From: Pseudomonas brassicacearum
GTDB taxonomy: Bacteria; Pseudomonadota; Gammaproteobacteria; Pseudomonadales; Pseudomonadaceae
Direction: 5' to 3'
DNA length: 64,000 nucleotides
NCBI RefSeq assembly: GCF_000585995.1
Contig: NZ_CP007410.1
Coordinates: 6,069,001-6,133,000 of the forward strand
Under the pieces are notes generated by a model that did not search any database, was not told the origin of the DNA, and was given only the letters and a program-made list of their open reading frames with translations. A program made the position numbers and the translations under genes. This document shows positions 35,863 to 44,500 of the stretch, piece by piece (the stretch's first letter is position 1; each line of letters opens with the position of its first letter).

Positions 35863-36039
35863 CGCAAAATCGAGCGTTGGACTGGGTTGGGCAAGGATTG
35901 TTCCTCCTCCGCGATTTACATCCGAATATGCCTGAATCCATTAAATCCTTCGGTCACTTCCACTTTTCATGAAGTTTTGAGTTTGTTATCGCCAAACGCT
36001 TGCAGATCAATCGTACGTAATTCCAATTCAAGATAAACA

Positions 36040-36057
36040 ACTGTCAGTCTTGACAGT
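36040..36057. promoter_or_regulatory. lux-box-like palindrome 1
   Basis: ACTGTCA-GTCT-TGACAGT is a perfect 7-4-7 inverted repeat and fits the CT-N12-AG rule of Pseudomonas las/rhl boxes. It lies 58 bases before the 135-residue gene and on the opposite side faces the DUF2780 leader. No luxI or luxR gene is in the window. Confidence 0.5.
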
Positions 36058-36115
36058 AGTTCTCGCCACACATAGCCGCAAACATGTCGCCGACACAAAA
36101 AGTGGAGGCTGACAC

Positions 36116-36523
36116 ATGCGAAACATACTGACTGTCGGCGGCGCTGGAATGCTCTTGCTAATCATCGGCCATGTCCATGCCGGTGAGATAACCTGTCCTG
36201 CCGTCACGCAAATCCATAGGGACACTGGATCGATAGAGGTTCAGGATGATCACGAATGGGAGAGCCACAGCGTCGTGGGAGTGGCCAACCCTGCCCTGTT
36301 GCAATTCAACGGTGCCGAGTTCGCGATCCATGAATCGGACGCAGATAACCAGGCCCCGACGAGGGCAACCATTACTTGCAAGTACGGTGCGATCAACCTG
36401 ACGCTGGAATATCTTCAAGTCCAAGAGCCGACCCTGCTGCCATGGACGGATAATCGTTGTGAAAGCCCGGACATAAAAACGTGCAAGCTGATCAATGCTG
36501 ATGACTTCCACGGTAGCTTTTGA
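36116..36523 (+). CDS. Small exported protein, unknown function
   Basis: 135 residues, preceded by GGAGG at 8 bases. Signal peptide 1-22 (MRNILTVGG..., ending GHVHAG). The mature part has four cysteines (in ITCPAV, ITCKYG, NRCESP and KTCKLI), probably two disulphides, as in STY0301/DUF3757-like proteins. That family link is a weak impression. GC content is lower than in its neighbours. The lux-box-like element upstream suggests regulated expression. Confidence 0.7.
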   Translation: MRNILTVGGAGMLLLIIGHVHAGEITCPAVTQIHRDTGSIEVQDDHEWESHSVVGVANPALLQFNGAEFAIHESDADNQAPTRATITCKYGAINLTLEYLQVQEPTLLPWTDNRCESPDIKTCKLINADDFHGSF

Positions 36524-36629
36524 CGGTGAATCACAACGAATTAATTGTCCCAGCGCTGCGCCTCTAAAACACCCTGCCATTGGTTGCACGGTTACCGTAC
36601 AGTGCCGCTTCCTCCTGCAGAGTTTGCCT

Positions 36630-37205
36630 ATGAATGTAAAAATTGGCGGAGCGACCCTCGCGGTCATCCTGGCGGGCATGCTCATTGCCTTCGGCGTCAC
36701 CGAATGCCAGCGGGGCCCGCTGAATCCGGAACTTGCCGACGACATCAGCGAAGCGCAAAAGACCTGGCTGACCATCGAACACCGCATCAAGCGCTCCGAT
36801 CCGGCCCTGACCGAGGTGAGCCGCGATCGGCAGGCGCTGACCGTGCTCTACCGTCCAGGTGCTTGCGCGGATGACTGCGAGCCCTGGGTCCCGCACATGC
36901 TGCGCGTGGTCGGCCACGGCCTGGCGGCGCTCAATGGCGCGCCAGGAGGCAAGCAATACACGCAAGTGACGGTCAAGGCACGAGTGCTCGCCGACGATGA
37001 CGTGGAGCTGGTCTACGACATGCAGGGCTTCGACGCCATCAAGACGCAACAGGGTGGCTACGTCACCTTTGCCAGCATGCCCCGCAATCTGAATTTCAGC
37101 GGCGCTGCATTGGCCCAGGCGCAAGACTATTGCCAAGGCCCTAGCGCGCGGGGTTTCTACCCTGAATTCTGCGACCGGGTCGGGGCCGCAACTGCACGTC
37201 AATAA
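36630..37205 (+). CDS. Membrane-anchored or exported protein, unknown function
   Basis: 191 residues from MNVKIGGATLAV. One hydrophobic segment at 6-23 followed by TECQRGP, so it is either an N-terminally anchored periplasmic protein or, less likely, a lipoprotein. Further cysteines occur as a CADDC pair and near the C-terminus (YCQG, FCDR). It follows the 135-residue gene by 106 bases on the same strand and may share its transcript. I do not recognise the family. Confidence 0.75.
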   Translation: MNVKIGGATLAVILAGMLIAFGVTECQRGPLNPELADDISEAQKTWLTIEHRIKRSDPALTEVSRDRQALTVLYRPGACADDCEPWVPHMLRVVGHGLAALNGAPGGKQYTQVTVKARVLADDDVELVYDMQGFDAIKTQQGGYVTFASMPRNLNFSGAALAQAQDYCQGPSARGFYPEFCDRVGAATARQ

Positions 37206-37206
37206 C

Positions 37207-37416
37207 CGTGGCGAGGGAGCTTGCTCCCGCTCGAGTGCGAAGCGCTCGCCGCTGGTATCTGAAACGCAGGGGGCTGCTGTCCCTTTGTGGCGAGGGGATT
37301 TATCCCCGCTGGGCTGCGAGCAGCCCTAAAGCCGCGAACTCAATCCTCCTGACACACCGAGTTGCCTGGTTTGGGGGCTGCTTCGCAGCCCAGCGGGAGC
37401 AATCTCTGGCCACAGT
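37207..37416. repeat. Composite class B REP array (three units)
   Basis: CGTGGCGAGGGAGCTTGCTC, then TTGTGGCGAGGGGATTTATC (a variant core), then an inverted degenerate arm GCGGGAGCAATCTCTGGCCA. Inner arms AGTGCGAAGCGCT, GGGCTGCGAGCAGCCC and GGGCTGCTTCGCAGCCC can each form hairpins. It looks like several insertion or duplication events of the class B element. Confidence 0.8.
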
Positions 37417-37613
37417 GGACGCGGTGTTCCTGCCTGAATACTCACGACCAAAAATCCCACAACTACTTGGGAAATCCCCCGCAACTTCGAACCTTGCACC
37501 GCTCTACAGACGAAAACCTATAGTTCGTCTCGGTCGTCCAGTGGGCGACCCGGGTTTGGCGACTCGGAAAACCACGGTCAGAACTCCTATTTTTTATCAA
37601 TGAGGCTCTAGCC

Positions 37614-37781
37614 ATGAACCCATACATCCCCATCACCGGCGTCGACTGCACCCCTGCCACCCTGTTCATCGATACCCAAGCCCCCCTCGACTTCGCCCTG
37701 CTCCTGGCGATTCCGTTGCGCGATGGCTGCGATGTACTGGACGTGATCGGCCGCCGCTTACAGGTGCAAGCCATGGCATGA
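37614..37781 (+). CDS. 55-aa hypothetical protein
   Basis: Short gene with a good TGAGG ribosome-binding site eight bases before ATG. It begins MNPYIPITGVDC and continues TLFIDTQAPLDFALLLAIP and DVLDVIGRRLQVQAMA. There is one predicted helix; it is not clearly secreted. The style (Leu-Phe-x-Val/Ile, then Pro-Leu-x-x-Ala-Leu) recalls the small DUF3077-like proteins of Pseudomonas, but the match is weak. Confidence 0.45.
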   Translation: MNPYIPITGVDCTPATLFIDTQAPLDFALLLAIPLRDGCDVLDVIGRRLQVQAMA

Positions 37782-37838
37782 CCGCCACGTGACCGTCATC
37801 TGAATATCACCTGTAATCGGTTATTCCCTCTCGGTATT

Positions 37839-37864
37839 GCCTACTGTCAACTCTGACAGTAGGC
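37839..37864. promoter_or_regulatory. lux-box-like palindrome 2, upstream of the cold-shock gene
   Basis: A perfect 11-4-11 inverted repeat: GCCTACTGTCA, ACTC, TGACAGTAGGC. Its core ACTGTCA-N4-TGACAGT equals that of palindrome 1. A possible -10 (TAAGCT, 37883-37888) lies 33 bases from its centre, which would put the box at about -42, the usual LuxR activator position. Confidence 0.55.
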
Positions 37865-37960
37865 AGCGATTTGCCCCGATCCTAAGCTCCCGTTGTGTCA
37901 ACGAAAACAAGGCCATGGGCAACCACGCCTTTATCCATTCGGGCAAGCAGGACAATAAAA

Positions 37961-38206
37961 ATGAACGACCGAATCAAGGGAACCGTTAAATGGTTTAACG
38001 ATGCAAAGGGCTATGGCTTCATTACGTGCGGCAAAGGCGGCGAGGAATTGTTCGTTCACTACTCGGCGATATCCGGGGAAGGTTATAAAACCTTGAAAGA
38101 GAGACAAACCGTCTCCTTTGAAATCGAGCAGGGAGCCAAAGGCATGCAGGCCACGAGAGTGACGCCGGAAAAAAGACTGCACCATTCAGGGAACTGCGAA
38201 GATTAA
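37961..38206 (+). CDS. Cold-shock-domain protein (CspA family)
   Basis: 81 residues from [12 protein letters not shown], slightly longer than the usual 69-70. The RNA-binding motifs RNP1 KGYGFIT and RNP2 LFVHYSAI are present. The C-terminal extension ([11 protein letters not shown]) is unusual for the major cold-shock proteins. It acts as an RNA chaperone. It has its own terminator, convergent with fdhA. Confidence 0.95.
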   Translation: MNDRIKGTVKWFNDAKGYGFITCGKGGEELFVHYSAISGEGYKTLKERQTVSFEIEQGAKGMQATRVTPEKRLHHSGNCED

Positions 38207-38254
38207 CTCCTGAGCGACAGCAGTGCCAGAACGGTGCTGTCTAAACCGACGAAT

Positions 38255-38285
38255 AAAAAGGGCGACATCACTGTCGCCCTTTTTC
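38255..38285. terminator. Bidirectional terminator between csp and fdhA
   Basis: AAAAAGGGCGACA-TCAC-TGTCGCCCTTTTT serves the cold-shock gene on the plus strand and fdhA on the minus strand. Confidence 0.9.
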
Positions 38286-38302
38286 CGTCTTGCCTTTACC
38301 GC

Positions 38303-39502
38303 TTACGCCGCACTAAACAACTTATGCGGATCAATCACAAACTTCTTCGGCACGCCCGCATCGAACTCGCCATAGCCTTTCGGCGCGTCGTCCAGGCTGA
38401 TCACCTGTACGCCGACGATTTCCGCGATGTTGATGCGGTCCCACATGATCGCCTGCATCAGCTGGCGGTTGTACTTCATCACCGGGGTCTGGCCGGTGTG
38501 GAAGCTGTGGGATTTAGCCCAGCCAAGGCCGAAGCGGATGCTCAGGCTGCCCATTTTCGCCGCGGCATCGACTGCGCCCGGGTCTTCGGTGACGTAGAGG
38601 CCGGGGATGCCGATCTTGCCGGCGACACGGACCACGCCCATCAACGAGTTGAGTACGGTGGCCGGGGCTTCGTGCTTGACGCCGTCATGGCCATGACCAC
38701 GGGCTTCGAAGCCGACGCAGTCAACGGCGCAATCCACTTCTGGCTCGCCCAGCAGTGCAGCGATTTGCTCGTGCAGCGGGGTGTCGGTGGACAGGTCGAC
38801 AACTTCGAAACCTTGAGCCTTGGCATGGGCCAGGCGGACTGAGTTGACGTCACCGATGATCACTACCGCAGCGCCCAACAGGCGTGCGGAAGCGGCAGCC
38901 GCCAGGCCAACCGGACCGGCGCCGGCGATGTAGACGGTGCTGCCAGGCCCCACGCCCGCGGTAACGGCGCCGTGGTAGCCGGTCGGCAGGATGTCGGACA
39001 GGCAAGTCAGGTCGCGGATTTTCTCCATGGCCTTGTCGCGGTCCGGCAGTTTCAGCAGGTTGAAGTCGGCGTACGGCACCAGCACGTATTCGGCCTGGCC
39101 ACCGGTCCAGTCGCCCATGTCCACGTAACCGTAGGCACCGCCGGCACGGGCCGGGTTGACGGTCAGGCAGACGCCTGTGTGTTGCTCTTTGCAGGAACGG
39201 CAGCGCCCGCAAGCCACGTTGAACGGCACCGACACCAGATCACCGATTTTCAGGTTCTCGACATCGCTGCCCTTTTCAATCACTTCACCAGTGATTTCAT
39301 GACCCAGGACCAGACCGGTCTGAGCCGTGGTACGGCCGCGCACCATGTGCTGGTCAGAGCCGCAGATGTTGGTGGAGACCACGCGCAGGATGACACCATG
39401 CTCAATCTTCCTGCCGCGCGGGTCCTGCATTTTTGGATAGTCGATTTTCTGTACTTCGACCTTACCGTTGCCGAGATACACGACACCACGATTACCAGAC
39501 AT
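38303..39502 (-). CDS. fdhA: Glutathione-independent formaldehyde dehydrogenase FdhA
   Basis: 399 residues, the length of the Pseudomonas putida enzyme. Zinc-dependent medium-chain dehydrogenase: catalytic-zinc Cys47 in TNICGSDQH, structural-zinc cysteines in CGRCRSCKEQHTGVC and the NAD motif GAGPVGLAAA. Oxidises the formaldehyde released from methyl groups to formate without glutathione. Last gene of the glyA-soxBDAG-purU-fdhA series. Confidence 0.96.
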   Translation of the reverse strand: MSGNRGVVYLGNGKVEVQKIDYPKMQDPRGRKIEHGVILRVVSTNICGSDQHMVRGRTTAQTGLVLGHEITGEVIEKGSDVENLKIGDLVSVPFNVACGRCRSCKEQHTGVCLTVNPARAGGAYGYVDMGDWTGGQAEYVLVPYADFNLLKLPDRDKAMEKIRDLTCLSDILPTGYHGAVTAGVGPGSTVYIAGAGPVGLAAAASARLLGAAVVIIGDVNSVRLAHAKAQGFEVVDLSTDTPLHEQIAALLGEPEVDCAVDCVGFEARGHGHDGVKHEAPATVLNSLMGVVRVAGKIGIPGLYVTEDPGAVDAAAKMGSLSIRFGLGWAKSHSFHTGQTPVMKYNRQLMQAIMWDRINIAEIVGVQVISLDDAPKGYGEFDAGVPKKFVIDPHKLFSAA

Positions 39503-39610
39503 GCTTTCACCTCGCTGTTGTTTTTATGGAACTGCGTTGCCCAGGCAGGCAGCGCGTTGATTGCTCGGGTAGTGCTTGTGTCTTGTTTCTTTGTTGGTTG
39601 TAAGGGCCTC

Positions 39611-39702
39611 TTCGCGGGCAAGCCCGCTCCCACATTGTGTTTTGGTGGACTTGGCATCTTCTTACCGACACAAATCCTGTGGGAGCGGGCTTGCTCGCGA
39701 AT
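39611..39702. repeat. REP doublet, class A, tail-to-tail, between purU and fdhA
   Basis: TTCGCGGGCAAGCCCGCTCC and, later, CTGTGGGAGCGGGCTTGCTC. Confidence 0.88.
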
Positions 39703-39725
39703 GGCTGCGAAGCGGCCCCAAAAAT

Positions 39726-40583
39726 CTAAAGAACGACCGTGCGATTGGCGTTCAAGAACACCCTTCTTTCAATGTGATACCCCACCGCCCGGGCCAAGGT
39801 GAGCCCTTCGATATCCCGGCCCTTGGCGATCAGGTCTTCGGGATAGTGGCTGTGGTCCACCACTTCCACGCCTTGGGCGATGATCGGGCCTTCGTCCAAG
39901 TCGTTGTTGATGTAGTGCGCCGTGGCGCCGACCAGTTTCACGCCCTTGTTGTAGGCCTGGTGATACGGCTTGGCGCCCTTGAAACCCGGCAGCAGGGAGT
40001 GGTGGATGTTGATCGCCTTGCCGTCGAGCTTGCGGCACAACTCCGGCGACAACACTTGCATGTAGCGGGCGAGAATCACCAACTCGGCGCCGGTGTCTTC
40101 GATCACCTGCCACACCTGCCGCTCCTGGGAGGGCTTGTCGTTCGGGTCCAGGGGGAAATGGTAGTAGGGAATCTGGTGCCAGTCGGCCAACGGCTTGAGG
40201 TCCGGGTGGTTGGACACCACGGCCACCACGTCCATGGACAATTGGCCGATGCGTTGACGATAGAGCAGGTCGTTGAGGCAGTGATCAGCCTTGGACACCA
40301 TGATCACGACTTTGGGCCGGTAGTTGGGCGCGGTCAGTTCGAAGACCATGCCAAAGGCTTCGGCACGTTCGGCCAGGCCGCTGCGAAAGTTTTGCTCGTC
40401 AAAGCCATCCGGCTGGCGGAATTCCACGCGAATGAAGAAACGCCCCGAGAGCCGGTCGTCGAAGGAATGGTGCTCGGTGACGTAGCAGCCCTGCTCGAAC
40501 AGAAAGCGGGTCACCGCATCCACCGTACCGAGCACACTGGGGCAGTCGGCGGTGAGAATCCATGTGTCTGGGGCGCGACTCAT
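39726..40583 (-). CDS. purU: Formyltetrahydrofolate deformylase PurU
   Basis: 285 residues: an N-terminal ACT domain (about 5-85) and a C-terminal formyltransferase fold with INIHHSLLPGFKGAKPYHQA and GATAHYINNDLDEGPII. Splits 10-formyl-THF into formate and free THF. In this cluster it returns tetrahydrofolate loaded by sarcosine oxidase. A second purU copy is usual in pseudomonads; this is the catabolic-cluster copy. Confidence 0.95.
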   Translation of the reverse strand: MSRAPDTWILTADCPSVLGTVDAVTRFLFEQGCYVTEHHSFDDRLSGRFFIRVEFRQPDGFDEQNFRSGLAERAEAFGMVFELTAPNYRPKVVIMVSKADHCLNDLLYRQRIGQLSMDVVAVVSNHPDLKPLADWHQIPYYHFPLDPNDKPSQERQVWQVIEDTGAELVILARYMQVLSPELCRKLDGKAINIHHSLLPGFKGAKPYHQAYNKGVKLVGATAHYINNDLDEGPIIAQGVEVVDHSHYPEDLIAKGRDIEGLTLARAVGYHIERRVFLNANRTVVL

Positions 40584-40624
40584 TGCGGTGACTCCTGTTC
40601 AAATTAACTGGGCGACAAACAACC

Positions 40625-40720
40625 CTGTGGCGAGGGAGCTTGCTCCCGCTCGGTTGCGTAGCAACCGCCAAAAGCGAGGGCCGCTTCGCAGCCCAGCGGG
40701 AGCAAGCTCCCTCGCCACAA
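40625..40720. repeat. REP doublet, class B, between soxG and purU
   Basis: CTGTGGCGAGGGAGCTTGCT faces AGCAAGCTCCCTCGCCACAA, with inner arms GGTTGCGTAGCAACC and GCTTCGCAGC. Confidence 0.88.
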
Positions 40721-40740
40721 AAGCAGTCCAAGGCCATCAA

Positions 40741-41373
40741 TCAGGCCTGCACGCTCAACCCATACTCAGCCGCGGCATCCTGCAACCATAGCCACCAGTA
40801 ATCGGAGAAGCTGCGGCGGATCACCAGTTCCCAGGTGTCTTCGGCGGTGTGGCGGATCACCAGTTGCGACTTGGCAAACACAGTGCCCACGGCCTTGCCC
40901 ACCGGGAAGTTGCTGGGATGTACATCGTAGCTGGTGGATTTCATCAGCACGTCGCGCACGTTCGGGCCGGACAGCTCAAGGATCTGCTGGCCGCCGCTGA
41001 CGTTGACGATCTGGATATGCAGGTCACCCAAGGCTTCGCGCAATTTTTTCTCGGCGGCAAACTCTTCACCGCTTGGCACCACCAGCAGCCACTCGTCCGG
41101 GCCGAGCCATTGCAGGCTGGTTTCACCCTTGACGATGACGGCCAGGGCGCCCGGCAATTCCAGGCCCAGGGCCTTGTGCACGCCGGCGGCGAACGCCGGG
41201 TCGTGGCCATCGCCACGAATGGTCAGATGGCCCAGGAGTTTTTTCTCGCGCACGGTCACACCGGCGTTCTTGCGGCCCTTGCCTACCAGGCTGGCGAGGT
41301 CGGCATGGTGCAGCGACGACTCGGCCTTGGCCCCGGTGGTTGGGCGTTGTTGGTACACGTTGACTGCGGTCAT
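40741..41373 (-). CDS. soxG: Sarcosine oxidase gamma subunit
   Basis: 210 residues from MTAVNVYQQRP. The longer frame from 41454 starts inside a REP element (its first residues MGASLLAMTA are REP-encoded) and is rejected. It resembles a truncated GcvT/folate-binding domain. Part of the heterotetrameric sarcosine oxidase, likely structural. Separated from soxA by a REP doublet. Confidence 0.94.
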   Translation of the reverse strand: MTAVNVYQQRPTTGAKAESSLHHADLASLVGKGRKNAGVTVREKKLLGHLTIRGDGHDPAFAAGVHKALGLELPGALAVIVKGETSLQWLGPDEWLLVVPSGEEFAAEKKLREALGDLHIQIVNVSGGQQILELSGPNVRDVLMKSTSYDVHPSNFPVGKAVGTVFAKSQLVIRHTAEDTWELVIRRSFSDYWWLWLQDAAAEYGLSVQA

Positions 41374-41430
41374 GTGGAGCACCTGTCTGAATGCTGTTGA
41401 GTCAAACTCTTGTGGTGGCTGTGAGGCCGT

Positions 41431-41521
41431 CATCGCGAGCAAGCTCGCTCCCACAATGGATTGATGCCTGGCTCAAATTTCATTGGCGACTTCGATCCTG
41501 TGGGAGCGAGCTTGCTCGCGA
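41431..41521. repeat. REP doublet, class A, tail-to-tail, between soxA and soxG
   Basis: ATCGCGAGCAAGCTCGCTCC and, later, CTGTGGGAGCGAGCTTGCTC. Confidence 0.88.
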
Positions 41522-41565
41522 TGGGAGCGACTCGGTATCGCCCCCTCCCACAGCACCTCAAGCCA

Positions 41566-44500
41566 CTAAATATTCTGCCGATCCCCCTTCGGATCGAAGA
41601 ACACCGAAGAAACAATCTCTGCCTCGATCACGCTGCCATCGGCCAATGGCGCGAACACTCGCTCGCCCATCCGCTTGAGGCCGCCCTTGACCACACCCAT
41701 GGCAAATGAATAACCCAGGGAGTTGTGGGCATAGCTGGAGGTCACGTGGCCGACCATGGTCATCGGGATCGCCTGCTTGGTGTTGAACACCAGTTGCGCG
41801 CCTTCCGGCAGCCAGACATTCGGGTCGATCGGCTTGAGGCCCACCAGTTGCTTGCGGTCCTCACGCACACAGTCTTCGCGATTCATGCCACGCCAGCCGA
41901 TCCACGAGAAAGGTTTGGTGCGGCCTACGCACCAGCCCATGTTCAAGTCGTCCGGGGTCATCGAGCTGTCGGTGTCCTGGCCGACGATGATGAAGCCCTT
42001 CTCGGCCCGCAGTACGTGCATGGTCTCGGTGCCGTACGGGGTCAGGTTGTATTTCTTACCCGCCTCGACGATCTGCTCGAGCACGCCCATGGCGTAGTCG
42101 GCCTGTACGTTGATTTCGTACGACAGCTCACCGGTGAACGAGATCCGGAACACCCGCGCCGGCACGCCGCCCACCAGGCCTTCCTTCCAGGTCATGAACG
42201 GGAAAGCGTCCTTGTCCAGGTCGATGTCGGTGACGTCGCTCAGCAGCTTGCGGCTGTTGGGGCCCGACAGGGTCATGGTCGCCCAGTGGTCGGTGACCGA
42301 GGTGAAGTACACCTTCAGGTCCGGCCATTCGGTCTGGTGATAGATCTCCAGCCATTGCAGCACGCGCGCCGCGCCGCCAGTGGTGGTGGTCATCAGGAAG
42401 TGGTTGTCCGCCAGACAGGCCGTTACGCCGTCGTCGAAGACCATGCCGTCTTCCTTGCACATCAGGCCGTAGCGGGCCTTGCCCACGTCGAGCTTGGTCC
42501 AGGCGTTGGTGTAGACGCGGTTGAGGAACTCGCGGGCATCCGGGCCCTGGATGTCGATCTTGCCCAGGGTCGAGGCGTCCAGCAGGCCGACGCTGTCGCG
42601 CACGGCCTTGCATTCGCGCTTGACCGCAGCGTGCAGGTCTTCGCCATTCTTTGGGAAGTACCATGGGCGCTTCCATTGGCCGACGTCTTCGAATTCAGCA
42701 CCGTTTTTTACATGCCAGGCATGCAGCGCGGTGAAGCGCACCGGTTCGAAGATGTGCCCACAGTGCCGGCCGGCTACGGCGCCGAAAGTCACTGGCGTGT
42801 AGTTCGGGCGGAACATGGTGGTGCCCATCTGCGGGATGCTCACGTTCAGCGAGCGGGCCGCGATGGCCAGGCCGTTGACGTTGCCCAGCTTGCCCTGGTC
42901 GGTGCCGAAGCCCAGTGCGGTGTAGCGCTTGACGTGCTCCACCGACTCGAAGCCTTCGCGGGTGGCGAGTTCGATGGCGGCGGCGGTGACGTCATTCTGC
43001 AGGTCGACGAATTGCTTCGGCGCCCGTGCGGTGGATTTTTCGTGCGGCACCTGGAACAGCGCCAGGGTCGGTTCTTCATGACGGCTCAGGGCTTTGGGCA
43101 ACACGCCCTCCACCGCTTTGAAGCCGGCTTCACTGGCCGCGCGCACGCCGCCCTCGAAGCCATCGGCCAAGGTATCGCCGAGGCTGTAGACGCCATTCAC
43201 GCCGCCCACGCACACACGTTTCTGCGGTGCCTCGCCCGGTACGAAACCGAGGATGTCTTCACGCCAGATCGGCTTGCCGCCCAAGTGCGAAGCCAGGTGA
43301 ACCACCGGGCTGTAGCCGCCGGAAGTGGCCACCAGGTCGCAGTCCAGCCATTCGCCAGGGCTGGTGACTTTATGGGCACGGACGTCGATCGCGGCAACAC
43401 GTGCCCCGGTGACGCGCTTGCTGCCACGGGCCTCGACCACGGCGCTGCCGGTGAGGATGCGAATGCCTTTGGCACGCGCCTCTTCTACCAGCGCACCACG
43501 AGGGTTGGTGCGGGCGTCGGCGATAGCCACCACTTGCAGGCTGGCGTCGATCCAGTCCAGGGCTACGCGATAGGCGTGGTCGTTGTTGGTGCTCAACACC
43601 AGTTTCTTGCCCGGTGCCACGCCGTAGCGGCGCACGTAGGTGGACACCGCGCCGGCCAGCATGTTGCCCGGCACGTCGTTGTTGCCGTAGACCAGTGGCC
43701 GTTCGCAGGCACCGGTCGCCAGCACCACGCGCTTGGCGCGGACACGGTTGATGCGCTGGCGGACCTGGCCAATCGGCGCACGGTCACCGAGGTGGTCGGT
43801 GAGGCGCTCGTGAATGGTCAGGAAGTTATGGTCGTGGTAACCGTTCACCGTGGCGCGAGGCAGCAGCACCACGTCGGGCATCGACTTGAGTTCAGCGACA
43901 ACAGAGGCTACCCATTCGGTTGCTGGCTTGCCGTCCAGGCTCTCGCGGGAGTCGAGCAGGCTGCCGCCGAACTCTTCCTGCTCATCAGCCAAAATCACCC
44001 GTGCACCGCTGCGGGCTGCGGCCAATGCGGCGGCCAGGCCGGCAGGGCCGGCGCCGACAATCAGCACGTCGCAGTGACGGTTCATGTAGTCGTAGGTGTC
44101 CGGATCGTTCTCGGTCGGCGAGCGACCTAACCCTGCGGCCTTACGGATGTACTTCTCGTAAGTCATCCAGAACGATTGCGGGTACATGAAGGTTTTGTAG
44201 TAGAAACCCGGCGGCATCAGCTTGCCGCCGACCTTGCCGAGAATGCCCATCATGTCGTTGTTCACGTTCGGCCAGCCGTTGGTGCTGGTGGCGACCAAAC
44301 CTTGATACAGCGCCTGTTGCGTGGCGCGCACGTTAGGGATCTGCGTGGCTTCGGTAGCACCGATCTGCAGCACCGCGTTCGGCTCTTCGGCGCCGGCGGC
44401 GAAGATGCCGCGCGGGCGGGAATACTTGAAGCTGCGACCAATGATGTCGACGCCGTTGGCCAGCAATGCCGCGGCCAGGGAATCGCCCTCAAAGCCTTTG

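Noticed and set aside
41725..44130. 801-codon plus-strand ORF opposite soxA (and a similar 806-codon one opposite soxB/glyA)
   Set aside because: Low-complexity His/Gly/Val/Ala/Asp composition typical of antisense shadows; the sox operon on the other strand is certain.
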